The notes: generated by a model from the sequence alone, not told the origin. 64,000 nt of DNA from Sphingobium sp052327305 (GCF_052327305.1 NZ_CP182486.1:1302001-1366000); one strand, 5' to 3'; positions 26,261 to 34,924 are shown, numbered from the stretch's first letter. Numbers and translations: made by a program.

Positions 26261-26550
26261 CCCCGCCTCTTCGTGCAATGAAAGGCGGAGTGCGCGCTCT
26301 ACAGGAGCACGTCATCGACGAATGGCGCGAGGGCTGGCGCTTCTGGAGCGTCCGCATTCAGGCACTGGCAGTCGCCGCGGGCACGGTTTTCGCGGCGCTG
26401 CCAAACGAACTGGCACAGATCTGGGCTTCGCTACCACCCGAGTTGCGCGCCATGATGCCCCCTGCCGTCGTGCGCTGGCTCCCTATCCTTCTGGGCCTCA
26501 GCGCGATTGCCGCGCGGTTCCTCAAGCAGGGTGTCTCACGCCATGACTGA
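26257..26550 (+). CDS. Holin-like membrane protein
   Basis: 97 residues. An N-terminal amphipathic part is followed by two hydrophobic stretches (about residues 34-48, RIQALAVAAGTVFAALP, and 71-88, VVRWLPILLGLSAIAARFL) and a polar C-terminus. Size, topology and position immediately before an endolysin fit a holin, which makes the membrane lesion or depolarises it for lysis. There is no family signature I can name, so the call rests on context. It overlaps both neighbours. Confidence 0.6.
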   Translation: MTPPLRAMKGGVRALQEHVIDEWREGWRFWSVRIQALAVAAGTVFAALPNELAQIWASLPPELRAMMPPAVVRWLPILLGLSAIAARFLKQGVSRHD

Positions 26551-27040
26551 ACCAGCGAGACGGCGCGCGACTCCCTCTGGCGTCGCCTCTGCCACCGCGC
26601 TTGTGGCCGGGTCCATGGTGCTTGCAACCACGCTGATCGAGCGGTGGGAAGGGACGCAGCTCTCACCCTACCGTGATGTCGTGGGCGTGTGGACGGTGTG
26701 CACGGGTGAAACACGCGTGGCGATGCGCCGCTATACCCTTAAGGAATGCCGCGCGCTTCTGGAGACGGCGATCCGGTCCACTTATGGCACGGGCGTGCTT
26801 GCGTGCGTACCAGCACTCGACCGCAGGCCCCGCCCGCTCGCCGCCTCGATCAGCCTTGCCTATAATATCGGCGTGACCGCCTTTTGTCGGTCGACCGTTG
26901 CCCGCATGTTCAGGGCGGGGGATTGGCGCGCGGGGTGCGACGCTTTCCTCCTGTGGAACCGCGCCGGCGGCCGGGTCATACCAGGTCTGGTCGAACGGCG
27001 GCGCAGCGAACGGGCGCTATGCCTCGAAGGCGCAACATGA
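26543..27040 (+). CDS. Endolysin, GH24 lysozyme (SAR type)
   Basis: 165 residues. The T4/R21 lysozyme triad E-x8-D-x5-T is exact: Glu36 in ERWEG, Asp45 in SPYRD and Thr51 in GVWT. It cuts the glycan strands of peptidoglycan. Residues about 13-31 (GVASATALVAGSMVLATTL) are weakly hydrophobic and Gly/Ala-rich and lie directly before the catalytic Glu, as in signal-arrest-release endolysins that wait in the membrane until the holin acts. The gene overlaps the holin-like and spanin-like genes. Confidence 0.85.
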   Translation: MTEPARRRATPSGVASATALVAGSMVLATTLIERWEGTQLSPYRDVVGVWTVCTGETRVAMRRYTLKECRALLETAIRSTYGTGVLACVPALDRRPRPLAASISLAYNIGVTAFCRSTVARMFRAGDWRAGCDAFLLWNRAGGRVIPGLVERRRSERALCLEGAT

Positions 27041-27591
27041 CGCCCCGACACCTCCTCGCTCTGGCGGGGGCCGGCTCGCTTTTGGCCGGTGGTGCATGGG
27101 TCTGGCGAATCGACACGCTGCGTGAAAGCCACCTCTCCGCGCTCCTGGCCTGCCGTGCGCAAAAAGCCGAACAGGAAGAGACTTTCATGCGCGCACAGAA
27201 GGCCGCGCAGGCGCTGGCCGCTGCGGCAGCTACGAAAAAGGAAAACGAGCATGAAGCTGTCCGGCAACAGACCGACGCGGCGCTTGCTGATTTGCGCGAG
27301 CGCTATCGCAGTCTCGTCCTGCGGAAGGCCACCGCCGATCACGGTTCTGCCGGCAGCGCCGGCCTGCCCCAGAATGCCTCCGCTTCCACAGGCTCTGACG
27401 GAACTAGTCGAAGTGCCCGCCTTTCTCCTGAAACCCTCATCATAACGCAAGCCGACGCGCTCATCTGCGCCGACAACACGGCGCGCCTGCAAAACGCGCA
27501 GAGCTGGGCGCGCGTCATAATGGAAAAGGGCGACATGGCCCCAACGCCACGGCCCGCGACTGAGCGCCAAGAAACCGGGTCTCTGTTCTGA
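27037..27591 (+). CDS. Rz-like spanin
   Basis: 184 residues from ATG 27037, overlapping the endolysin stop. One N-terminal membrane anchor (about residues 5-22, LLALAGAGSLLAGGAWVW) precedes a long charged helix with Ala/Gln/Glu repeats (about 35-90), the coiled-coil layout of Rz inner-membrane spanins. Two later Cys (one in LICADN) could form a disulphide. No separate Rz1 lipoprotein is seen in the +1 frame. It is the last gene of the unit; a MITE-like element begins 3 bp after its stop. Confidence 0.6.
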   Translation: MTPRHLLALAGAGSLLAGGAWVWRIDTLRESHLSALLACRAQKAEQEETFMRAQKAAQALAAAAATKKENEHEAVRQQTDAALADLRERYRSLVLRKATADHGSAGSAGLPQNASASTGSDGTSRSARLSPETLIITQADALICADNTARLQNAQSWARVIMEKGDMAPTPRPATERQETGSLF

Positions 27592-27593
27592 AA

Positions 27594-27865
27594 CCTAGGC
27601 GGTGTGGACAAATTCCGCATAAGCCGTGGTGGCGTGATGCTGGATGAAGGGCAAGGAGATCTGCGAAATGCGGGGAGGGCGCCCCGGATGAGCGGAGCGA
27701 CGACGCCCTTCACCCGCAGCGCGCCATCCGAAGGACTTGGCCAAAACAGGCAAGAGCATCGTCGTTCGCTCGTTCAATAGTCCCACTATTCGCCTCGCTC
27801 TCTTCTTGCTCTTGCCCGTTTTGACTCAAGCCACGACCATGCGGAATTCGGCCACACCGCCTAGG
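27594..27865. mobile_element. MITE-like element with IS5-type ends
   Basis: The ends are a 27-bp inverted repeat matching at 25 of 27 positions: 27594-27620 (CCTAGGCGGTGTGG then CAAATTCCGCAT after one base) and 27839-27865. CTAG occurs at both borders (27595-27598 and 27861-27864) as a likely target duplication, as known for IS5-family elements. The interior has no transposase and contains a 16-bp inverted repeat (27742-27757 and 27808-27823). A 63-residue minus-strand frame inside has no recognisable domain. It is a non-autonomous element, name unknown. Confidence 0.7.
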
Positions 27866-28142
27866 CCAGCGAAAAGAGGGCTGTAGTTTATAAACCTTGC
27901 AACACGCTTTCTTAAGCGTTGGGCAATTACGGCCTGCGGGAACGCAACCTTCCCGAGAGCTGCCGGAATGCTTGGTTACCACGCTTGTGCGCACTCTCTC
28001 TTCGCTGTAGGGAATTGTTAATGATCCAACAGGGACGTGTGCGGACTGGCGAGATTTTTCGCCAAGGGGAGGCACCTGTATTCATCATGCGCGGGTGGAG
28101 CGGTCTGTGCACGGCACTCAGGTTTTGAACAAGCAGCATCCC
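27866..28142 (+). other. Leader of the exosortase operon, no gene seen
   Basis: 277 bp between the MITE-like element and the exosortase gene (551 bp in all lie between the spanin and the exosortase). It holds a short hairpin (ACGCTT/AAGCGT, about 27909-27924) and AT-rich stretches that could be promoter, but no clear -35/-10 pair and no coding frame with support. Confidence 0.4.
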
Positions 28143-29006
28143 ATGGCGGCGCTACAGAGCTGGATTATACGCAATCCGCTCCTTGCAGCTGGCGCCCTCG
28201 CGGTCTTCATCCCCACAATCATCTTCGTCGCCAAGGCAAGCTGGTCGACCGAGGAAGGTGGCCACGGCCCGATCGTGCTCGCGACGGGCCTGTGGTTCCT
28301 CGTGCGAAAGTGGAGCGAGGCCGTGCCGGTCATGCGACCCGCGCCGGTCGGGCGCGTCATGCTCTTCTTCATTCCCCTGCTGATCGGCTACATAGTGGCG
28401 CGGGTCACCCAGATCGTCGAGGTCGAGGGCTTCTGGATGTATGGGCTGCTTCTCGTCGTGCTCTACAGCACGATCGGCAGCGCAGCGATGAAGCTGCTCT
28501 GGTTTCCACTCTTTTACCTGCTTTTCGTGTTTCCGCCGCCGGAGACGCTCGTGGCTGCAGTGACACAGCCGCTCAAGATCGGCCTGTCCGAGGCGGCAGT
28601 GAAGCTTCTTTACACCCTTGGTTACCCCATCGCCGGCGCCGGAGTCACCATGCAGATCGGCCAGTATCAGCTCTTCGTGGCGCAGGCCTGCTCGGGTCTC
28701 AACTCGCTTGTCTCGCTGTCGGCCATATCGCTCTTCTACGTCTATGTCCGCCATCAGGAGAACTGGCGCTACGCCTTCATCCTGCTGTTGATGATCGTGC
28801 CGGTAGCGGTGTTCGCCAACTTCGTGAGAATCCTCATTCTCATTCTGCTGACCTATTATGGCGGCGAGTCAGCGGCGCAGGGCTTCCTCCACAATTTTGC
28901 AGGCCTCACCATGTTTGTGACGGCACTGCTCACCATCTTCGCGCTCGACGCCCTCATCCAACCGCTGTGGCAGCGCTACAGCCATCGAAAGCTTGCGCAT
29001 GGCTGA
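28143..29006 (+). CDS. xrtV: Exosortase, XrtV type
   Basis: 287 residues from ATG 28143 (GTG 28095 would add 16). About eight membrane helices. The exosortase active-site residues are present: Cys in QACSGLNSLVSL (about residue 183), Arg in FVRILILI (about 228) and His in GFLHNFAG (about 249). Exosortases cut a C-terminal sorting signal of exported proteins, in bacteria that also make exopolysaccharide. I assign it to the XrtV group because a small XrtV-accessory protein is encoded at 53811; the subgroup is less certain than the family. No protein in the window has a PEP-CTERM-like tail. EpsI overlaps its stop. Confidence 0.85.
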   Translation: MAALQSWIIRNPLLAAGALAVFIPTIIFVAKASWSTEEGGHGPIVLATGLWFLVRKWSEAVPVMRPAPVGRVMLFFIPLLIGYIVARVTQIVEVEGFWMYGLLLVVLYSTIGSAAMKLLWFPLFYLLFVFPPPETLVAAVTQPLKIGLSEAAVKLLYTLGYPIAGAGVTMQIGQYQLFVAQACSGLNSLVSLSAISLFYVYVRHQENWRYAFILLLMIVPVAVFANFVRILILILLTYYGGESAAQGFLHNFAGLTMFVTALLTIFALDALIQPLWQRYSHRKLAHG

Positions 29007-29721
29007 AGCCACCGTCCCAATCGATGCCGACGCTCCCGGCCCCCTCGGAGCGCGAGGAGTCAGCCGCCGGAATATGATGATGGGTGGAGCGCTGCTCCTT
29101 GCGTCCGGCATCGGCTATATTCGCCAGCCGCAGCCTACGCACAAACCGATCAAGGATGACGAACTGGAAAAGCTCATCCCAACTCATGTGGGCGAGTGGC
29201 AGTTTCTCACATCGTCCGGCCTCGTCATGCCGCCGCCGGACGAATTATCCGAAACGCTTTATGATCAGGTGTTCACGCGAATCTACACAGCGCCGAACAA
29301 GCCATCGGTCGCGCTACTCATTGCCTATAGCAGCATCCAGAACGGCCTGCTGCAGTTGCATCGACCGGAAATTTGCTATCCCGCTGGCGGTTTCAAACTG
29401 ACCGACACGGTGCTCTCGCCACTCCGGCTGCCGGACGGACGCGAGATCAATACGCGATCTTTTGCCGCCAGTAGTCCGCAGCGCTCGGAATATGTATTCT
29501 ACTGGACCCGGCTGGGCGATTATCTGCCGAATAGCTGGCTCGACCAGCGCCTTGCTGTGGTCAAGGCAAATCTCCGTGGCGAAATTCCCGACGGAGTCCT
29601 GGTACGCGCATCCGTGTTTTCCGATGCCAACCACCAAGCAAAGGCCGCCCTCAAGCGCTTCATGGAAGAATTGCTGGTGAGTTTGAGCCCGCGTGGATTG
29701 CAACTCCTCGTCGGACAATAG
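28999..29721 (+). CDS. EpsI family protein, exosortase-associated
   Basis: 240 residues. One N-terminal hydrophobic helix (about residues 26-42) is preceded by SRRNMMMGG, which looks like a Tat signal. The soluble part has the EpsI pattern: HVGEWQF, and the conserved Cys in LHRPEICYPAGGF (about residue 125) that marks methanolan-EpsI-like proteins. EpsI often is fused to or follows exosortases and is required for exopolysaccharide formation; its biochemistry is unsettled. It overlaps the exosortase stop by 8 bp. Confidence 0.85.
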   Translation: MAEATVPIDADAPGPLGARGVSRRNMMMGGALLLASGIGYIRQPQPTHKPIKDDELEKLIPTHVGEWQFLTSSGLVMPPPDELSETLYDQVFTRIYTAPNKPSVALLIAYSSIQNGLLQLHRPEICYPAGGFKLTDTVLSPLRLPDGREINTRSFAASSPQRSEYVFYWTRLGDYLPNSWLDQRLAVVKANLRGEIPDGVLVRASVFSDANHQAKAALKRFMEELLVSLSPRGLQLLVGQ

Positions 29722-29839
29722 GATACAAAATGCAGCTTTACTCTGCGCCATCACCTGCATCATTCAGACTGTGGCGGCTGCGTGAATCTCGCTGTGGAAA
29801 CTCTTAAATACTATACTTATGCCTGATCGGAGATCATCA

Positions 29840-30691
29840 ATGAACAAGAAGATCATGTCCTCCAGCGCCCTGCTGGCGGTTCTGCTTACGGCGTCCGCCT
29901 GCCAGAAGAAGGCGGAGGGACAAGTCGTCGCCGTAGTGAATGGCGAGGAGATCACTCTCAACGAGCTGAATGCCGAAATCGCCGAAATGAACCTGCCGGC
30001 CAATGCCGACAAGCAGGCGGCGCGTGCCCAAATCCTCCAGAAGATGATCGATCGCCGTCTTCTGGCGCAGGCCGCCAAGGAAGCCGGAATCGACCGCGAC
30101 CCCACGTACATCAGCCAGGAACGCCGCATGGACGAGCAGTTGCTCGTCTCCATGTATGGCAAGAAGGCCATGGATACCGTTCCCGTGCCGGGCAATGCGG
30201 AAGTCGACAAGTTCATTGCAGAGCATCCCGCCATGTTCGCCGACCGGACGCGTTATGCGCTCAACCAGTTGCAGTTCGACATGCCGGCCGATGCCAACCG
30301 CCTGAAGGAGCTGGAGTCGGCCAATTCGATCGAGGATGTCGCCACCCGCCTGACCGCGATGGGAATCAAGTTCGAGCAGGGTAAGGGCGCGCTCGATTCC
30401 GCCGTCGTGCCCGAGCAAATCATCAGCCGCATCAATTCATTGCCCGCTGGTGAGCCTTTCATCGTTCCGCAAGGCAACAAGGTCGTCGTGAGCGTAGTAA
30501 CCGGCACTGAGAAGGTCGCGCTGCCTCCTGAAAGGGCGCGCCCGATCGCGGCACAAGCCCTGCGTGCACAGAGCCTCAACAAGATTGGCGAAGATCGCCT
30601 GAAGGAAGCCAAGGCGAAGGCGAAGATCGAGTATCAGGCCGGCTACGAAGCGCCGAAGGCCGATACAAAGGGCAGCCCCGCCAAGAGCTGA
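29840..30691 (+). CDS. EpsD-like peptidyl-prolyl isomerase lipoprotein
   Basis: 283 residues. Lipoprotein signal with lipobox LTASAC (about residues 16-21), so it is membrane-anchored on the periplasmic side. A SurA-like N-terminal part (VVAVVNGEEITLNELNAEI ... ILQKMIDRRLLAQAAKEAG) and a parvulin-like C-terminal part (FAEQ-type FIVPQGNKVVVSVV) match the EpsD family of exosortase/EPS loci. It should chaperone secreted polymer or protein parts. It is the last gene of the xrtV-epsI-epsD unit, with 118 bp before it. Confidence 0.82.
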   Translation: MNKKIMSSSALLAVLLTASACQKKAEGQVVAVVNGEEITLNELNAEIAEMNLPANADKQAARAQILQKMIDRRLLAQAAKEAGIDRDPTYISQERRMDEQLLVSMYGKKAMDTVPVPGNAEVDKFIAEHPAMFADRTRYALNQLQFDMPADANRLKELESANSIEDVATRLTAMGIKFEQGKGALDSAVVPEQIISRINSLPAGEPFIVPQGNKVVVSVVTGTEKVALPPERARPIAAQALRAQSLNKIGEDRLKEAKAKAKIEYQAGYEAPKADTKGSPAKS

Positions 30692-30725
30692 CGCATTCGA
30701 TTATTGAAGGTCAGTTCTGACTAAG

Positions 30726-30765
30726 GGAATGGGGACGATGCGCTGGCGCGGATCGTCCCCATTGC
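30726..30765. terminator. Strong hairpin between epsD-like and wzx genes
   Basis: A perfect 12-bp stem AATGGGGACGAT/ATCGTCCCCATT (30728-30739, 30752-30763) with a 12-nt loop sits in the 100-bp gap of converging genes. The stem itself begins and ends with AAT/ATT; a weak GCTTTG follows on the plus strand. Confidence 0.6.
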
Positions 30766-30791
30766 TTTGACGTGTGGCTGGACGCGCTGCT

Positions 30792-32228
30792 CTACCAGCG
30801 CAGCGCGAGGCCCACAGTTACTAAGGTCGCCAAGCCGAGCAGCACACCGTCGCGCTTGAGCGAGAACGGAATGCCTGACCCCGGCGCCAGGAGATAGACG
30901 AGAATCTCGGGCAGGCGCTGCAAACCGACGACGAAGACGAGTCCGGTCAGCGACTTGAAATAGGCGCATACTGCGAGCCCAACGAGGAAGCTGATGCCCT
31001 TCAGCAAGGTCACGAAAAACGTATATTTGAAGCGCTGGGCAGCAATTAGGATGTTCGCCGTGACTGCAAAGGGCAGGAGCAGCAGGGCGATGCCGAAGAT
31101 CTGCAGATAATGACCGGCGCTGGCGTAGCGCGGATCATACATGAGCGTGATCATCAGCTGGCCGAAGATCGCAAAGCCAAGGCCAAAAGCGATGCTGTAA
31201 AGGTCGATTGGTAGCCGAAAGCGATAATATTGTGCTCGGAAAGCCTCCCGATCGTGGTTTTCCAGCGCCTTCATCACCGAGATGCTGACCGCTGAATTGA
31301 ACTTTAGCGGCAGGTTCTGCACGGCGTCGAACAGCGCAAAAGCAATAGAGTAGATGCCAAGAGCCGTCAGCCCGAAGGCATAGCCAATGATGAGCTTGTC
31401 TGCCGAAAGAGTGATGACAGTGAGCAGGCTGGTGATGGCGATCCAGCGCGAATGACCAAAAACTTCCTTCAAGTCCGCCCAGTTGACACGAAAGCGCATC
31501 TTCGGCCCGGGCAATCGCATCGACAGGGCGGAACGGATGATCGCGCCCAGCACCATGGGGATCGCAAGCGCCCACACGGAACGCAGGAAAAAGGCGAACA
31601 CGATGTTGGCGATCGTCGTCGCCGTCTTGCTCACGATGTCGATGCGCGTGACGGCACCCTGCTCCAGATGGCGGGCAAGGCGGAACTCGTTGATGGAATT
31701 GAAGCCCCCGAACAGCAGGCACAGACCCACGAACGCGAGAAGTCCGGGAAGCAAGGGATCCGCGTAGCTGCTCCCCGCCGCTATCCAGCCCCGTTGCTGC
31801 GCAACGTGCCATGTCAGTCCCATTGCAACCAACAGCAACGTGAGAATGACGCCCCGGAAGATCTGGAGCACCCAGACGCTGCTCAGAAAATCCGGATCAT
31901 CGCCGCGCTTGTGCGTCAACACGATCGGACGAAGACCGAGATCGGAGAGCATGAATACGATTGTGAGGAAAATCGAAACCGTGGAAATAAGGCCGAAGAC
32001 GCTCGGTTCGAGAAGGCGGGTAACGATCAGACTGGAGCCGAAGCGCAGCACTAGTTCAGAACCGTAGCTCACACCAACCCAAGAGGCGTTCCGTACAATC
32101 CGCCCTTTGAGCGAGCCGTCGTCTCGCGCCATTCCCAGCATGGCCTGGGCTCTGCCCCGACAACTGCTCAACCAGTTTTCAATCACGCCACGCACTTTCC
32201 TGGCCCGCCTTTTTATCGCCTGTGGCAT
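30792..32228 (-). CDS. Lipopolysaccharide/EPS flippase, Wzx (MATE/MVF-like)
   Basis: 478 residues with about 12-14 membrane helices. The N-terminal half has the Wzx pattern IVRNASWVGVSYGSELVLRFGSSLIVTRLLEPSVFGLISTVSIF, shown here in parts: GRIVRNASWVGV and RLLEPSVFGL. It should flip lipid-linked repeat units across the inner membrane for the polymerase at 36891. A basic, Arg-rich N-terminus of about 30 residues precedes the first helix. It is divergent from the GT4 gene (202-bp gap) and convergent with the epsD-like gene. Confidence 0.87.
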   Translation of the reverse strand: MPQAIKRRARKVRGVIENWLSSCRGRAQAMLGMARDDGSLKGRIVRNASWVGVSYGSELVLRFGSSLIVTRLLEPSVFGLISTVSIFLTIVFMLSDLGLRPIVLTHKRGDDPDFLSSVWVLQIFRGVILTLLLVAMGLTWHVAQQRGWIAAGSSYADPLLPGLLAFVGLCLLFGGFNSINEFRLARHLEQGAVTRIDIVSKTATTIANIVFAFFLRSVWALAIPMVLGAIIRSALSMRLPGPKMRFRVNWADLKEVFGHSRWIAITSLLTVITLSADKLIIGYAFGLTALGIYSIAFALFDAVQNLPLKFNSAVSISVMKALENHDREAFRAQYYRFRLPIDLYSIAFGLGFAIFGQLMITLMYDPRYASAGHYLQIFGIALLLLPFAVTANILIAAQRFKYTFFVTLLKGISFLVGLAVCAYFKSLTGLVFVVGLQRLPEILVYLLAPGSGIPFSLKRDGVLLGLATLVTVGLALRW

Positions 32229-32430
32229 GTAGCGTTTGAAATAAGGTTAGCGCCCGACATGCAATGTCACGCGCCAATTGACAGAGTTTAGCCCGCAGGC
32301 CAATGCCTTTGCGTTCGCACGGATTCAAATGCGCGCGCTCATGCGCGGCCATGGAGCCGATCGGACCGCCCGACCGCGCCAGAACGGCGACAAACAGGCG
32401 GGCTGAGATTGGAGCAATTTGGCCAGCGAT

Positions 32431-33654
32431 ATGCGCGTCGCCTACCTCACCACGCAATATCCGGCCGTGAGCCATAGCTTCATTCGCCGTGAAATCGCAG
32501 CGGTGGAGGAAGCAGGCGCGCAGGTAACGCGCTATTCCCTACGCAACGCTCCGGACAACCTGCCCGACCCGCGCGATCAGGCCGAGAGAGCGCGGACTCA
32601 TTTCATCCTCGCACAAGGCGGCGCGACGCTGGCAATAGCGACGCTCCGCACGGCAATCCGCGCACCCTTTCGTTTCGCGTCCGCGCTGGCCTGCACTCTG
32701 ACCATGGCGCGCCGATCCGACCGGGGCATCGTTGCCCATCTCGCCTATTTAGCCGAGGCATGCTGGCTCGCACCTCGGCTCCAATCGGGCAAGATTGCAC
32801 ATCTGCACGTCCATTTCGGCACGAATGCTACGTCGGTTGCTCGGCTGGTTCGGCGGCTCGGCGGGCCACCGTACAGCTTCACGGTGCACGGCCCGGACGA
32901 GTTCGATAACCCACGTGGCCTCGACCTGGGTGGCAAGATCACCGAGGCCCTGGCATGCGTCGCGATCAGCAGCTTCGGGCGTAGCCAACTCATGCGCTGG
33001 AGCGATCCCCGTCACTGGTCCCGCCTGATCGTTACGCGGTGCGGCGTTGACGAGAGTTTCCGCGCTAATCAGGCGCGTCGCCCTGCCCCAACGGAGCCCA
33101 GACTCTGCTGCGTGGCCCGCCTAAGCGCCCAGAAAGGCCTGCCGCTTCTCATCGAGGCGGCCAGCCTCGTGCGCGATCGCGGTCACGCCTTTCATTTGAC
33201 GCTGGTGGGTGATGGCGAAATGCGCGACGAGATCGAGACACAGATCGCGACGCTCGGCCTGTCAGACAGTATCAGCATCACCGGCTGGGCAACCAGCGAC
33301 CGGGTGCGCGAAGAAATTCTCTCGGCACGTGCCATGATCCTGCCGAGCTTCGCGGAGGGACTCCCGGTGGTCATCATGGAAGCGCTGGCCCTCGGTCGGC
33401 CCGTCATCGCCAGTCGGATCGCCGGCACTCCAGAACTCGTCGATGAAAGCTGCGGCTGGCTGATTCCCGCCGGGGACGTGGAAGCCATTGCCGATGCGAT
33501 GATCGCGGCGGTCACCGCGCAGCCGGCGCTACTCGATGACATGGGCCAAAAGGGCCGCGCGCGCGTGCTCGCCGACCACGATGCCGGCAAGAACGGCGCA
33601 GCCTTACTCCAGACGATAGAGCAGCTGCACACAACTCAGGTCACGCGCGCATAA
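32431..33654 (+). CDS. Glycosyltransferase family 4
   Basis: 407 residues from ATG 32431 (TTG 32419 with GGAG 4 nt upstream is a rival start). GT-B fold. N-terminal MRVAYLTTQYPAVSHSFIRRE; the donor-binding half has LCCVARLSAQKGLPLLIEA and the GT4 signature E-x7-E in FAEGLPVVIMEALALGRPVIAS (shown in parts: PSFAEGLPVV, EALALGRPVI). It resembles WcaL-type EPS transferases. The sugar is unknown. Its stop overlaps the next start (TAATG). Confidence 0.87.
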   Translation: MRVAYLTTQYPAVSHSFIRREIAAVEEAGAQVTRYSLRNAPDNLPDPRDQAERARTHFILAQGGATLAIATLRTAIRAPFRFASALACTLTMARRSDRGIVAHLAYLAEACWLAPRLQSGKIAHLHVHFGTNATSVARLVRRLGGPPYSFTVHGPDEFDNPRGLDLGGKITEALACVAISSFGRSQLMRWSDPRHWSRLIVTRCGVDESFRANQARRPAPTEPRLCCVARLSAQKGLPLLIEAASLVRDRGHAFHLTLVGDGEMRDEIETQIATLGLSDSISITGWATSDRVREEILSARAMILPSFAEGLPVVIMEALALGRPVIASRIAGTPELVDESCGWLIPAGDVEAIADAMIAAVTAQPALLDDMGQKGRARVLADHDAGKNGAALLQTIEQLHTTQVTRA

Positions 33655-34829
33655 TGCTAACGCTCTTCTCCTGGCTGATCGCTGCGCCGATAGTAGCCCT
33701 GAATGGCATATTGGGCGCCGAACTGGCTTTTGGTCTCAAGCCAAGACGCCCCCAGCCCACACGAGACGGGCAAGCCGCCCGGACGACGATCCTGATGCCC
33801 GCGCACAATGAGGAGTTGGGAATCGCGGCCACTATCGCGGCGCTGAAGCCTGAACTCAACGAGAGCGTTCGCCTGCTCGTCGTGGCGGACAACTGCAAAG
33901 ACCAAACGGCAATGCGTGCGCGAGAAGCAGGCGCAGAGGTCATCGAGCGCCAAAACGCGACGCAACGCGGCAAAGGCCACGCCCTCGCCTTCGGAAGAGA
34001 CTGGCTACGCGCAAATCCACCAGACAGCGTCATGGTGCTGGATGCTGATTGTTTCGTTGCACCCGGCACGATCGCGAACCTTAGTCACGCCGCGCTGGCG
34101 AACGAACGCCCCGTGCAAAGCTGCAACCTGCTTCGCTCCCGCCCCGACGACGCCCCGATGGTGCAGATTTCCAACTTCGCCTTTCTCATCAAGAACAAGG
34201 TGCGGCAGCGCGGCAGCACACGGATCGGCGCGCCGGCTCTACTGAGCGGCACCGGCATGGCGTTCCCCTGGACACTCTTCGAAAGCGCCCCACTGGCCAC
34301 GAGCGATCTCGTCGAAGACTTGGCTTTAGGCATCCATTTCGCGCAAAATGGCCATTCGCCCATATTCGTTGAGCAAGCGCTGATAACGAGCGACCCAGCC
34401 GACGCCGCCGACACGCTGACCCAGCGAACGCGCTGGGAACACGGCTTTGTCCAAACCGCGACCCGCCGAGCAATCCCGCTCTTTATCGAGGGGCTCAGGC
34501 AGGGCAGGCCCGGCCTTGCCTGGCTTGGCCTTCATCTGCTGGTTCCTCCGCTCGCTCTGCTCGTCACTCTGGGCGGGCTGGCTATGGCGCTGTGCGTACT
34601 CCTCGCGCTGGTCGGGGCACAATGGACACCCGCCATAGTCTGCGCTTGCGCGCTTGGTGCGGTTGCCTTTCTGCTAGCGCTTAACTGGGCGCTGAACGGC
34701 CGGGAGGCCGTGCGAGGCAGCACCCTTGCTCGCATCCCCCTGTACCTGCTCTGGAAATTGCCAGTCTATCTCCGCCTTGTGCGGAAGCGCGAAAGTGAGT
34801 GGGTACGAACCAAGCGAGCGGGCGAGTAG
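33654..34829 (+). CDS. Glycosyltransferase family 2, processive type
   Basis: 391 residues. N-terminal hydrophobic anchor, then the GT-A domain with MPAHNEE (about residue 48), VLDADC (the DxD motif near 128), LVEDLALG (about 220) and QRTRW (Q-x2-R-W near 255), the last being typical of processive beta-glycosyltransferases such as cellulose synthase. Three to four membrane segments follow (VPPLALLVTLGGLAMALCVLLALVG). It could polymerise or transfer hexose in the EPS repeat; acceptor unknown. It ends just before a terminator pair. Confidence 0.84.
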   Translation: MLTLFSWLIAAPIVALNGILGAELAFGLKPRRPQPTRDGQAARTTILMPAHNEELGIAATIAALKPELNESVRLLVVADNCKDQTAMRAREAGAEVIERQNATQRGKGHALAFGRDWLRANPPDSVMVLDADCFVAPGTIANLSHAALANERPVQSCNLLRSRPDDAPMVQISNFAFLIKNKVRQRGSTRIGAPALLSGTGMAFPWTLFESAPLATSDLVEDLALGIHFAQNGHSPIFVEQALITSDPADAADTLTQRTRWEHGFVQTATRRAIPLFIEGLRQGRPGLAWLGLHLLVPPLALLVTLGGLAMALCVLLALVGAQWTPAIVCACALGAVAFLLALNWALNGREAVRGSTLARIPLYLLWKLPVYLRLVRKRESEWVRTKRAGE

Positions 34830-34846
34830 TAAAGCTGGGGCCCACA

Positions 34847-34876
34847 AGTTTTGTATCCCAAACGGGATACAAAACT
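34847..34876. repeat. Perfect 11-bp inverted repeat
   Basis: TTTTGTATCCC-AAAC-GGGATACAAAA (34849-34874) lies just after the GT2 stop. It is a palindrome without the usual GC-rich stem, and the 3' arm ends in AAAA, so it is a protein-binding or folding element rather than a standard terminator. Confidence 0.5.
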
Positions 34877-34893
34877 GCCTTCGAGCGCCCACA

Positions 34894-34924
34894 ACAAAAG
34901 GGGGCGGTATCGCCACCACCCCCT
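34894..34924 (-). terminator. Rho-independent terminator of the GH-A-like gene
   Basis: On the minus strand GGGGGTGG pairs with CCGCCCCC and is followed by TTTTGTT. It lies 27 bp after the stop of the gene at 34951. Confidence 0.75.

Noticed and set aside
24727..27591. Intact prophage
   Set aside because: No integrase, repressor, terminase, portal or capsid gene, and no flanking direct repeats were seen.
29729..29806. 25-codon frame between epsI and the epsD-like gene
   Set aside because: No ribosome site and no hydrophobic or conserved pattern; may be chance.
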